From assembly GCA_014729565.1 (NCBI GenBank), contig WJJR01000286.1, forward strand, positions 1 through 5,757: 5,757 nt of DNA. Direction: 5' to 3'. The notes beneath the pieces were generated by a model that worked only from the letters and a program-made list of their open reading frames with translations, was not told the DNA's origin and did not search any database. Origin of the DNA: Candidatus Zixiibacteriota bacterium. Its GTDB lineage: Bacteria; Zixibacteria; MSB-5A5; WJJR01. Every line of letters starts with the position of its first letter. Within the stretch, counting starts at the first letter, position 1. Shown one piece after another: positions 1 to 5,757 of this stretch. A program made the translations under genes and the position numbers.

Positions 1-1206
1 CCCCAGTACACCGGTGTCGAAGTGACCGCGACATTGCTGCTCAAAGTCTATCGCTGGTGGGGGTATGCGCCCGAATTGCTTGCCCTCGGCGTGTCCGGCT
101 ATACGACATTTGCCGATTATCGCGTGCTGAAGGACCGAGAAGACGGCGTACGCATAACCCTCTCGCAACTCGCTCATTCAATCGATTTCAAGCGTCAGCC
201 CTATCCGGCGTCGTTTCATCATGCTGCATCGTTTGTGAAGTGGCTGATCCGTAAACACGGAGTCCCGCAATTCCGCGAGTTGTACGGTAAGGCCACCGAT
301 CTGTCATTCGAACGAGCACTCTTTTCGGTGTATGGGCAGACGTTGGCGGAAATGGAAGATGAGTGGCTGGGATATCTCAGGCAGCGAGACTTTCGTCCCG
401 GCGAGTATTATGACTACGCCAAGCGCGCGGCTGCCTACCATCGTTACCAGGATCACTACAATCTCCTGCAGCTCGCCGAAGAGGGCCATCACGATCCGCC
501 GGTTTACATCTACCGATCACTGACATTAGCGGCGGCACAGTTGGGCAAGTGGGATTCGGCCGTGGATTATGCCTATCAATTGGCCGAACGCCAGCCGACC
601 GAGACCAACGCGCTCAGTTTGCTGGCCGAAGTCCAATGGGCGGCCGGCGATCTCAGTGGGGCGCAATACCACCTGCTGCGGATTACCGAGATGGATGAGA
701 ACGACGCCCGTCCCTATATCACGTTGGGCGATATCCAACACGACCAGCGTCGCACCGACTCGGCGCGGGTGTTGTGGGAGACCGGGCTGACGAAGACCGA
801 GGGGCGTGACCCCAGCGCGCTGGAATTGCTGCTGCGCCTCGGACGGTGGCAACGGGCCCATCGAGACCCGGATTCGGCGCGCGTTCTCTTCGATCAGGCG
901 CTGGCGTTGGCGCAAAGCCTTGTCTCGAAGACACCCAGCGGCGCCAGGCCGTTTACCCGTCTCGGCGAGACCCTGATGGAAGTCGACAGTCTCACCCAGG
1001 CGCTGGCCTATCTCGAGACGGCGGCTTTTGTGGCCGATGCGCCTCAGGAATTGGGCCGGGCGCTGATTAACCTCGGACGATGCCATGATTTGGCCGGACG
1101 GCGGGAGTCGGCGATTACAGCCTATGAGGCGGTTTTTCAGATTCCGGCGACCTACTACCACCAGAAACTGGCCAAGCGCTACGTCAATGCGATCTATTCT
1201 CACTGA
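1..1206 (+). CDS. Gluzincin-like (probably inactive) domain plus TPR protein, 5' partial
   Basis: The reading frame is open from base 1 to the TGA at 1204-1206, so the true start lies upstream; the GTG at 22 is most likely an internal valine. Counting from the first full codon, residues ~6-127 resemble the C-terminal half of a peptidase-MA/gluzincin domain: a helix, a Pro/Leu-rich turn ending in Gly-x-x-x-Tyr (LGVSGY, 29-34), then helices ending in a YG-x-x-x-x-E-x-E-W-x-x-Y-L motif at about 111-125. The position expected for HExxH reads VEVTA (6-10) and the usual third ligand in 'EG' reads LG (29-30), so both histidines and the Glu ligand look lost. Residues ~165-395 contain about six degenerate TPR-like helical pairs, each with a small residue/Leu-Gly and a D/S-A pattern, suggesting a protein-interaction scaffold. 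A signal peptide or anchor cannot be judged because the N-terminus is missing. The family match is from recognition only. Coding is firm; function is unknown. Confidence 0.85.
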   Translation, partial: PQYTGVEVTATLLLKVYRWWGYAPELLALGVSGYTTFADYRVLKDREDGVRITLSQLAHSIDFKRQPYPASFHHAASFVKWLIRKHGVPQFRELYGKATDLSFERALFSVYGQTLAEMEDEWLGYLRQRDFRPGEYYDYAKRAAAYHRYQDHYNLLQLAEEGHHDPPVYIYRSLTLAAAQLGKWDSAVDYAYQLAERQPTETNALSLLAEVQWAAGDLSGAQYHLLRITEMDENDARPYITLGDIQHDQRRTDSARVLWETGLTKTEGRDPSALELLLRLGRWQRAHRDPDSARVLFDQALALAQSLVSKTPSGARPFTRLGETLMEVDSLTQALAYLETAAFVADAPQELGRALINLGRCHDLAGRRESAITAYEAVFQIPATYYHQKLAKRYVNAIYSH

Positions 1207-1248
1207 TTCAAAGTCATCGAAATGGTCTAAACAGACGTAAGACCTCAC

Positions 1249-3381
1249 GTGAACTTTCTCAACTCCGCCATACTCGCCGGGCTCGTCGCAGCGGTCGCAC
1301 CGCTGCTGATCCACCTGCTGAACCGGCGCCGCGTTAAGACGATCGAGTTCCCGTCGATCATGTTCCTGCGCGATCTGCGCAAGACCCGCATGCGCCGCCT
1401 GCAGTTGCGTCGCTGGCTGCTCCTGGCGATCCGGACGCTGATGGTGATTCTGATCGTGATGGCGTTCGCGCGTCCGGCATTGAAGGGCGGTGTGTTTGCC
1501 GGATTGGGGTCACGCGCCCGGACGACTGCGGTGGTGGCGCTCGATCGATCGGCGTCAATGGCCCTTGAAACGGCCAATGGCTCGGCCTTTGAGCGTGCGC
1601 AGAATCGCGTCGATTCGATCTTCCAGTTGCTCGGCGAAGGCGATGATGCCATCGCGCTGCCGTTTACCAGCGAACCGCCGGTCGCATCGCAGGTCAGTTC
1701 AGATTTTGCCCGTCTCAATCGCCAGTTCGATGAGATGGAGGTGACCACCGGCAATTCCGACGCCAGTCAGGCTCTTAATGCGGCGATGACCAACCTGCGG
1801 GACGTCGATAATCTCAATCGCGAGATCTACTTGCTCTCCGATCTGAGACGCGGTGGCTTCACCGAGACGGTCGTTCCGGAAGCCCCCCCCGATGATGCCG
1901 CGGTGACCGTGTATGTGCTCGATGTCAGTGAGAAAGGCGGGTTCGATCTGGGCGTGGCCGACGTTGCGGTTGGGGATGAGCTGGTCCAGGTCGCGACACC
2001 GTTTGCCATTACCGCCGACGTCGTCAACTACACCGACCGTCCGGTCGACCGTCTGCTCGCCAGCCTGTTTGTTGATGGTCGCCGTGTTGCACAGGAAGAA
2101 ACCGCGCTCGATGCCAACGGGCAGTCGACCGTGACGTTCCAGGCGACGGTCGAATCGGCGGGCATTCACTCGGGTTTCGTTGAAGTGTCGGCCGATGACA
2201 ACGCACTGAACAACCGCCGCCATTTCGCGATCACCATTCCCGATGAAGTCAAGGTGCTGCTGGCATCGGATTATCCGTCCTCGCGGGCCGCATCGCGCCT
2301 CGCGCTGGCGCCGATCCCGCAAACACAGGGACGAATTCGCATCACCGAAGCGGATACCGATGATTTGCTCGGTGAGAATCTGTTCGAATATGACTGCGTC
2401 ATCATCCCCGAATGGCGCACGCCCGACGCGGCTGTCGTGGACAATCTCTTGCGTTACATCCGAGCTGGTGGCGGCGCGTTCATTGCACCGTCGATCGATG
2501 CCGACACGACGGCGTGGAATTCTCTGATTGCGACACCTCACTTCGGTCTGCGCATGGGGGACAATCCGGGGATGCCCGATCCCGAACGGTATTTCCTTTG
2601 GGATGACATCGAATGGAATCATCCGATCTGGTCGGTCTATCGTGATGTGCGGCGCGAACGGTTCCCGGAAATCCGTTGGTTCTCGATTTATCGCACCGAG
2701 GGTGAGCCGACATCGCAGTCGATCGTCAACTTCTCCGGCGGACGGCAATCGATTTCAGAAGTGCGGATGGAGAGTGGCAAACTGCTGGTCCTGTGGTCCC
2801 CGTTGAATGCACCGTATTCCGATCTCACGCTACGGTCACCGTTTGTGCCGCTCATACATCGTATGGTCGAGTATTTGTCGACGGATTTGAGTGAACGCCG
2901 CAGCGACTATCTTGTCGGTGAGACCATCGAACGTGAAGCGGTCGTCTCGCTGGTGCCCGACGATGACGTGCAGTTGCTCACGCCGACCGGATTGATCGAG
3001 CGTCCGACGGTCGAATTCACCGGGCGCGGAGCGCGGATTCGTATCGGGTCGCGCCTGGAAACCGGCGTCTACACGCTGACACGCAACGACGAAGCGTTCG
3101 ATGCGTTTTCCGTCAATGTCGATCCCGCCGAATTCGACATGGAGACGATCGATGCCGGCGAACTTGAGCGCCGCTGGGCCGGATACAACCTGGTGACGGT
3201 CGACCGCGATGACGGACTGGAGTCGATTGTTGGACAAACCCGGTACGGTACCGAAGTCCGCAGCGCCTTCCTCTGGATGGTGATGGGGCTTTTCCTTTTG
3301 GAAATGCTGATTGCCGGCGCACGTAAGCGTGAAATGCCGGTCGCCGAGTCGGAGCCTCAGCCCCACGCAGTGCCCTCCTGA
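1249..3381 (+). CDS. BatA-like membrane protein with VWA domain
   Basis: This 710-residue protein begins with the characteristic BatA N-terminal domain: MNFLNSAILAGL, then IHLLNRRR (21-28), a basic stretch, and a second hydrophobic segment ending in AFARPAL (72-78). Predicted membrane segments are ~5-24, ~56-74 and ~673-689, the last followed by a basic ARKR stop. A VWA domain covers ~94-200 with an intact MIDAS DxSxS (D99, S101, S103), a TTGNSD loop (166-171) and a late SD pair (S197, D198), so metal-dependent ligand binding is plausible. Residues ~230-330 look like a beta-sandwich (CARDB-like). Residues ~335-540 look like a GATase1-type Rossmann region with a GGG turn (407-409), but the only cysteine is C383, not at a nucleophile elbow, so no amidotransferase activity is expected. 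The GTG start is forced, because an in-frame TAA lies at 1228-1230 with no other start after it; no clear Shine-Dalgarno precedes it. Relatives often sit with MoxR ATPases and DUF58 proteins; none is visible here. The substrate or partner is unknown. Confidence 0.92.
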   Translation: MNFLNSAILAGLVAAVAPLLIHLLNRRRVKTIEFPSIMFLRDLRKTRMRRLQLRRWLLLAIRTLMVILIVMAFARPALKGGVFAGLGSRARTTAVVALDRSASMALETANGSAFERAQNRVDSIFQLLGEGDDAIALPFTSEPPVASQVSSDFARLNRQFDEMEVTTGNSDASQALNAAMTNLRDVDNLNREIYLLSDLRRGGFTETVVPEAPPDDAAVTVYVLDVSEKGGFDLGVADVAVGDELVQVATPFAITADVVNYTDRPVDRLLASLFVDGRRVAQEETALDANGQSTVTFQATVESAGIHSGFVEVSADDNALNNRRHFAITIPDEVKVLLASDYPSSRAASRLALAPIPQTQGRIRITEADTDDLLGENLFEYDCVIIPEWRTPDAAVVDNLLRYIRAGGGAFIAPSIDADTTAWNSLIATPHFGLRMGDNPGMPDPERYFLWDDIEWNHPIWSVYRDVRRERFPEIRWFSIYRTEGEPTSQSIVNFSGGRQSISEVRMESGKLLVLWSPLNAPYSDLTLRSPFVPLIHRMVEYLSTDLSERRSDYLVGETIEREAVVSLVPDDDVQLLTPTGLIERPTVEFTGRGARIRIGSRLETGVYTLTRNDEAFDAFSVNVDPAEFDMETIDAGELERRWAGYNLVTVDRDDGLESIVGQTRYGTEVRSAFLWMVMGLFLLEMLIAGARKREMPVAESEPQPHAVPS

Positions 3382-3392
3382 TCTGCCACTCA

Positions 3393-3419
3393 TTGACTCA
3401 CACCCGCTGTCGCTCTAAT
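3393..3419 (+). promoter_or_regulatory. Candidate sigma70-type promoter for the ABC-F gene
   Basis: TTGACT at 3393-3398 matches the -35 consensus at five of six positions, and TCTAAT at 3414-3419 matches the -10 consensus at five of six. The spacer is 15 bases, shorter than the usual 16-18, which weakens the call. It lies in the only gap of more than 50 bases between genes in the window and would give a leader of about 50 bases before the ABC-F start. Seen by eye only; the organism's sigma factor preferences are unknown. Confidence 0.25.
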
Positions 3420-3475
3420 TTCCGCCAGCGCCTGCCGACGTATCGAACAGGCGATGTGAACGCTGTGAGTCGACA

Positions 3476-5377
3476 ATGATCATTGCCTCGCTGCAGAAGG
3501 TGACCAAGTCGTATCCGTTGGGCGACGTGCTCCGTGGTGTCGACTGGGAGATCAAGTCGGGCGAGAAGATTGCCCTCTTGGGCAAGAACGGATCCGGCAA
3601 AACGACTCTATTGGGGATTCTCAGCGGCCGCTTGTTGCCCGATGACGGAGTGCGTACGACCGCGCGCGGCGCACGCATCGCCGAAATCTCGCAGATCCCA
3701 ACGCGTGAGGCGGGACGAAAGCTGTACGACTATCTGCTCGATTCTCGCAGTGATATCCGGCAGCTCCACGCGGCAGTTGCCGAACTGGGAGAGGCCGTAG
3801 CGGCCAATCCCAATGATATCGATCTCCAGAACCGTCTCGGTGAGGCGCAGCAGAAACTCGAGCACGCCGGTGGCTACGACTTCGAACACCAGGTGGAGCT
3901 GGTTCTGACCGGACTCGGCTTTTCGAAATCACAATGGTCGCAGCAGTTGTCGACCTTTTCCGGTGGCGAGCGCACCCGTGTCGAACTGGCGCGCCTCTTG
4001 TTGACGCCCGCCGATCTGTGGTTACTCGACGAGCCGACCAACCATCTCGATATTCCTGCGGTGGAGTGGCTGGAAGGATACCTGGCCGATTCACCGGTGG
4101 CGTGTGTGCTGGTTTCGCACGATCGTGCGCTGCTCGAACGGTTCGCCGGACGTATCGTTGAAATGGTCGAGGGGACGGTCGAGTTTTACGACGGCGACTA
4201 CCAGTATTACCGCACCGAACGGGAGGTGCGCTACGAGCGGCGGAAGAAGGCCTACGAAATGCAGCAGGCCGAAATCAAACGCATCGAGGAGTTCATCCAG
4301 AAGAACATCGCCGGACAGAAGACCAAACAGGCGCAGTCGCGACGGCTCGCGCTGTCAAAACTCGAGCGCGTCACAGCACCGACAAAGGACCGGCGTTCGA
4401 TGGCATTGGGATTCGAAGCACAACGCAGCTCATATCGTGAAGTATTAAAAGTCCATGATCTCACGTTGCGTATTGCTGATCGCACACTGCTTGAGAATGT
4501 CTCATTCGAGTGCGAACGCGGCGATAAGATCGGCGTGATTGGGCCGAATGGCGCCGGGAAGTCGACGTTGCTGCTCGCGATCATCAAAGAGAACAGTGAC
4601 TACGACGGCCGCATCCGCCTGGGTGAACGGGTCGAGATCGCCTACTTCGATCAACACTTGGAGATTCTCTCGGGGCACAGCACGGTGATCGAAGAGATCT
4701 GGGACGAGTATCCGCACTTCGATGCGGGTGACCTGCGTTCCTATCTGGCGCGCTTCCTGTTTACCGGCGAAGATGTATTCAAGCCGGTCAAGGCGCTCTC
4801 CGGCGGTGAGAAGAGCCGTCTGGCCCTGGCCAAACTGATGCTCACCAAAGCCAACCTGTTGATCATGGACGAGCCGACCAACCATCTCGATATCGGCGCG
4901 CGCGAAGTATTGGAAGAAGCGCTCGGTGCATTCGAGGGGACGGCGATTGTGGTCAGCCACGATCGGAAATTCCTCGATCACTTCACCACGAAGATTCTGT
5001 ATGTCGCCGACCAGAATGCCTGGCTGAGCCTCGGCAACTACAACGATTGGGCGTACCGTCGTGCTCAGGCACAGGCCGAATCCGCGGAGGTCGAACAGAA
5101 GAAGGAGAAGACATCGCAAGCCGCGCAGGAGTGGCAGCAGCGCAAAGCGCTGCGCAGCGAAGCGCGACGCATCGAGCGGCGACGCAAAGAACTGGAAGAC
5201 AACATCGCCGCGCTTGAACGGGACGTCCAGGACGTCGAGGTAGAGTTAGCGGACGAATCGTTGGCACGCGAATGGGAGAGGCTTGCGGAGTTGACAGACC
5301 GCCGCACCGCACTCTATGATAAGCTGGCTGATTTGTACGATGAACTGGACGCAGTTCCCGACGCGCCGACGGAATGA
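3476..5377 (+). CDS. ABC-F family ATPase (ribosome-associated, non-transporter)
   Basis: The 633-residue protein has two complete ABC ATPase domains and no membrane segments, the ABC-F arrangement; members bind the ribosomal E site and relieve stalled translation or, in some cases, give antibiotic protection. Domain 1 has Walker A GKNGSGKT (36-43), Q73, signature SGGE (162-165), Walker B with catalytic E186 in DEPTNHLD, and switch H215. Domain 2 has GPNGAGKS (356-363), Q393, SGGE (442-445), E466 and H495. All catalytic residues are present. The charged helical linker (~245-315), containing NIAGQKTKQAQSRR, is the P-site tRNA-interacting region. A C-terminal charged coiled coil (~535-625) resembles the ABC_tran_CTD seen in Uup-like members. 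An extra helical stretch at ~90-135 may be the arm. ATG at 3476 gives the canonical short N-terminus; only a weak GTGAG precedes it. I cannot assign it to Uup, YheS, YdiF or EttA. A resistance role is possible but not indicated. The two Walker B regions share 26 identical bases (4028-4053 and 4868-4893). Confidence 0.96.
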   Translation: MIIASLQKVTKSYPLGDVLRGVDWEIKSGEKIALLGKNGSGKTTLLGILSGRLLPDDGVRTTARGARIAEISQIPTREAGRKLYDYLLDSRSDIRQLHAAVAELGEAVAANPNDIDLQNRLGEAQQKLEHAGGYDFEHQVELVLTGLGFSKSQWSQQLSTFSGGERTRVELARLLLTPADLWLLDEPTNHLDIPAVEWLEGYLADSPVACVLVSHDRALLERFAGRIVEMVEGTVEFYDGDYQYYRTEREVRYERRKKAYEMQQAEIKRIEEFIQKNIAGQKTKQAQSRRLALSKLERVTAPTKDRRSMALGFEAQRSSYREVLKVHDLTLRIADRTLLENVSFECERGDKIGVIGPNGAGKSTLLLAIIKENSDYDGRIRLGERVEIAYFDQHLEILSGHSTVIEEIWDEYPHFDAGDLRSYLARFLFTGEDVFKPVKALSGGEKSRLALAKLMLTKANLLIMDEPTNHLDIGAREVLEEALGAFEGTAIVVSHDRKFLDHFTTKILYVADQNAWLSLGNYNDWAYRRAQAQAESAEVEQKKEKTSQAAQEWQQRKALRSEARRIERRRKELEDNIAALERDVQDVEVELADESLAREWERLAELTDRRTALYDKLADLYDELDAVPDAPTE

Positions 5378-5384
5378 GAAATCA

Positions 5385-5513
5385 ATGACCGGACACGAAC
5401 CGTTACAGGCTACTCCCGAATCGTGCGATCTGTGCGGCCACACGATGATCGAATGGAATTGCGAGTTGATTTGCCAGAACTGCGGCTACCGCCGCGATTG
5501 CTCTGATCCGTAG
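5385..5513 (+). CDS. Small CxxC zinc-ribbon-like protein
   Basis: A 42-residue protein starting at the ATG at 5385, seven bases after the ABC-F stop. It has two CxxC knuckles, CDLC (14-17) and CQNC (30-33, starting at Ile29-Cys30), separated by 12 residues, the spacing of a minimal zinc ribbon. Two further cysteines, C26 and C39, lie in the WNCELIC and RRDCSDP segments. I recall similar very short proteins ending in a CGxRxDCSD pattern in several phyla, but this is memory and not a search; no function is known to me. The frame continues upstream to an ATG at 5316, but that stretch overlaps the ABC-F coiled coil and lacks the family look, so the short form is preferred. A weak GAG lies six bases before the start. 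The close spacing suggests co-transcription and possibly translational coupling with the ABC-F gene. A zinc-binding role, perhaps on RNA or the ribosome, is inference. Confidence 0.8.
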   Translation: MTGHEPLQATPESCDLCGHTMIEWNCELICQNCGYRRDCSDP

Positions 5514-5551
5514 GTAGTAGGAATTGTCGGAAGTCTTTTCCGTTTCCATTG

Positions 5552-5628
5552 GGGTGCCACGGGCCTTCAGGCCCGTGGTTCCGCATTCGCACGACCCCGG
5601 TTCACGGGCCTAAAGGCCCGTGGCACCC
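5552..5628. repeat. Two inverted REP-like hairpin units (BIME-like element)
   Basis: Unit 1 on the + strand is GGGTG (5552-5556) followed by a perfect hairpin with 10-base arms at 5557-5566 and 5569-5578 and a two-base loop. Unit 2 is the same design on the - strand: GGGTG (reading down from 5628 to 5624) then a hairpin with arms 5614-5622 and 5603-5611. The two units are reverse complements over 26 bases (5552-5577 against 5603-5628) with one mismatch, in the loop (5568/5612), separated by 25 bases (5578-5602). A short 5' G-rich tag plus GC-rich hairpin, repeated in opposite orientation in an intergenic gap, is the known architecture of REP/BIME elements mobilised by RAYT (Y1 HUH) transposases. 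No T-tract follows either hairpin, so it is not a canonical intrinsic terminator, though it could stabilise or end the 3' end of the ABC-F/zinc-ribbon transcript. Whether it is repeated elsewhere in the genome cannot be seen. Confidence 0.8.
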
Positions 5629-5757
5629 GAACGTCAGTGTGAATTAAGCCGAGTTCCGTCTCTTTCCAATCGGAACGGAATAATTACAATCGCTTTATCC
5701 GCCGGCCGATTCCGCATACCGTTGCAAAAGCGTCATCTTGCTGCACGCGGTGCTGTC

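Noticed and set aside
1207..1248. Promoter or regulatory signal between the first two genes
   Set aside because: The 42-base gap has no convincing -10/-35 pair, hairpin or Shine-Dalgarno; it is read as an intra-operon spacer.
526..1314. Long minus-strand open frame (262 codons) opposite the TPR gene
   Set aside because: It is fully antisense to a gene with clear protein-family features, its translation is Arg/Gln-rich with no recognisable domain, and it runs across the gene boundary. It is a GC-driven shadow.
1699..2748. Long minus-strand open frame (349 codons) opposite the VWA gene
   Set aside because: It lies entirely within the well-supported BatA-like gene on the other strand, and its translation shows no domain or membrane pattern.
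4502..5119. Minus-strand open frame (205 codons) opposite the second ABC domain
   Set aside because: It is antisense to highly conserved ABC-F motifs, and the openness follows from codon bias in that gene.
5316..5384. Upstream extension of the small zinc-ribbon gene to the ATG at 5316
   Set aside because: The extra residues overlap the ABC-F coiled coil in another frame and look unlike the compact CxxC family; the ATG at 5385 with seven-base spacing fits better.
5557..5578. Intrinsic (Rho-independent) terminator
   Set aside because: The hairpin is strong, but it is followed by TTCCGC and not a T-tract; the second hairpin also lacks one. The paired inverted design fits a REP/BIME element better.
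5654..5680. Operator-like inverted repeat TTCCGT...ACGGAA
   Set aside because: The arms are six bases with a 15-base gap and have no recognisable promoter or gene start next to them; this is too weak to call.
5695..5757. 3' end of a minus-strand gene entering from beyond the window
   Set aside because: Two minus-strand frames stay open from the window end to stops at about 5695 and 5685, but ~20 codons with no recognisable pattern cannot support a call.

Overview
The window reads as ordinary chromosomal DNA from a moderately GC-rich bacterium. All genes lie on the + strand, packed with short gaps, and ribosome-binding sites are weak or absent. The protein families (a BatA-type membrane VWA protein, a TPR protein with a gluzincin-like front end, and a CxxC micro-protein) fit a didermic lineage of the FCB group or a nearby candidate phylum (for example Zixibacteria- or Gemmatimonadota-like). 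That placement is inference from gene style and cannot be settled from this window.

Layout. Positions 1-1206 hold the 3' part of a gene that begins upstream of the window. It shows the end of a gluzincin (peptidase-MA-like) fold whose metal-binding residues appear to be lost, followed by about six TPR-like repeats. Positions 1249-3381 hold a complete BatA-like membrane protein: two N-terminal membrane segments, a VWA domain with an intact MIDAS, a beta-rich middle, a GATase-like Rossmann region without a nucleophile, and a C-terminal membrane anchor. The 94-base gap at 3382-3475 holds a candidate promoter and a small inverted repeat. Positions 3476-5377 hold a complete ABC-F ATPase of the ribosome-acting type. 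Seven bases further on, 5385-5513 encodes a 42-residue CxxC zinc-ribbon-like protein. Positions 5514-5757 appear non-coding as far as can be seen. They contain a compact pair of inverted REP-like hairpins at 5552-5628, and the last ~130 bases hold no feature I can support.

How the genes relate. The TPR/pseudo-peptidase and the BatA-like protein are adjacent, 42 bases apart and in the same direction, so they may be co-transcribed and act at the cell envelope, with TPR and VWA domains as protein-interaction modules. The ABC-F gene and the small zinc ribbon form a second tight pair, probably one transcript ending near the REP-like element. I see no clear novel defence, mobile or RNA-guided system. 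The most notable points are the apparently dead metallopeptidase fold, the two-unit REP/BIME element, and the ABC-F plus zinc micro-protein pairing.
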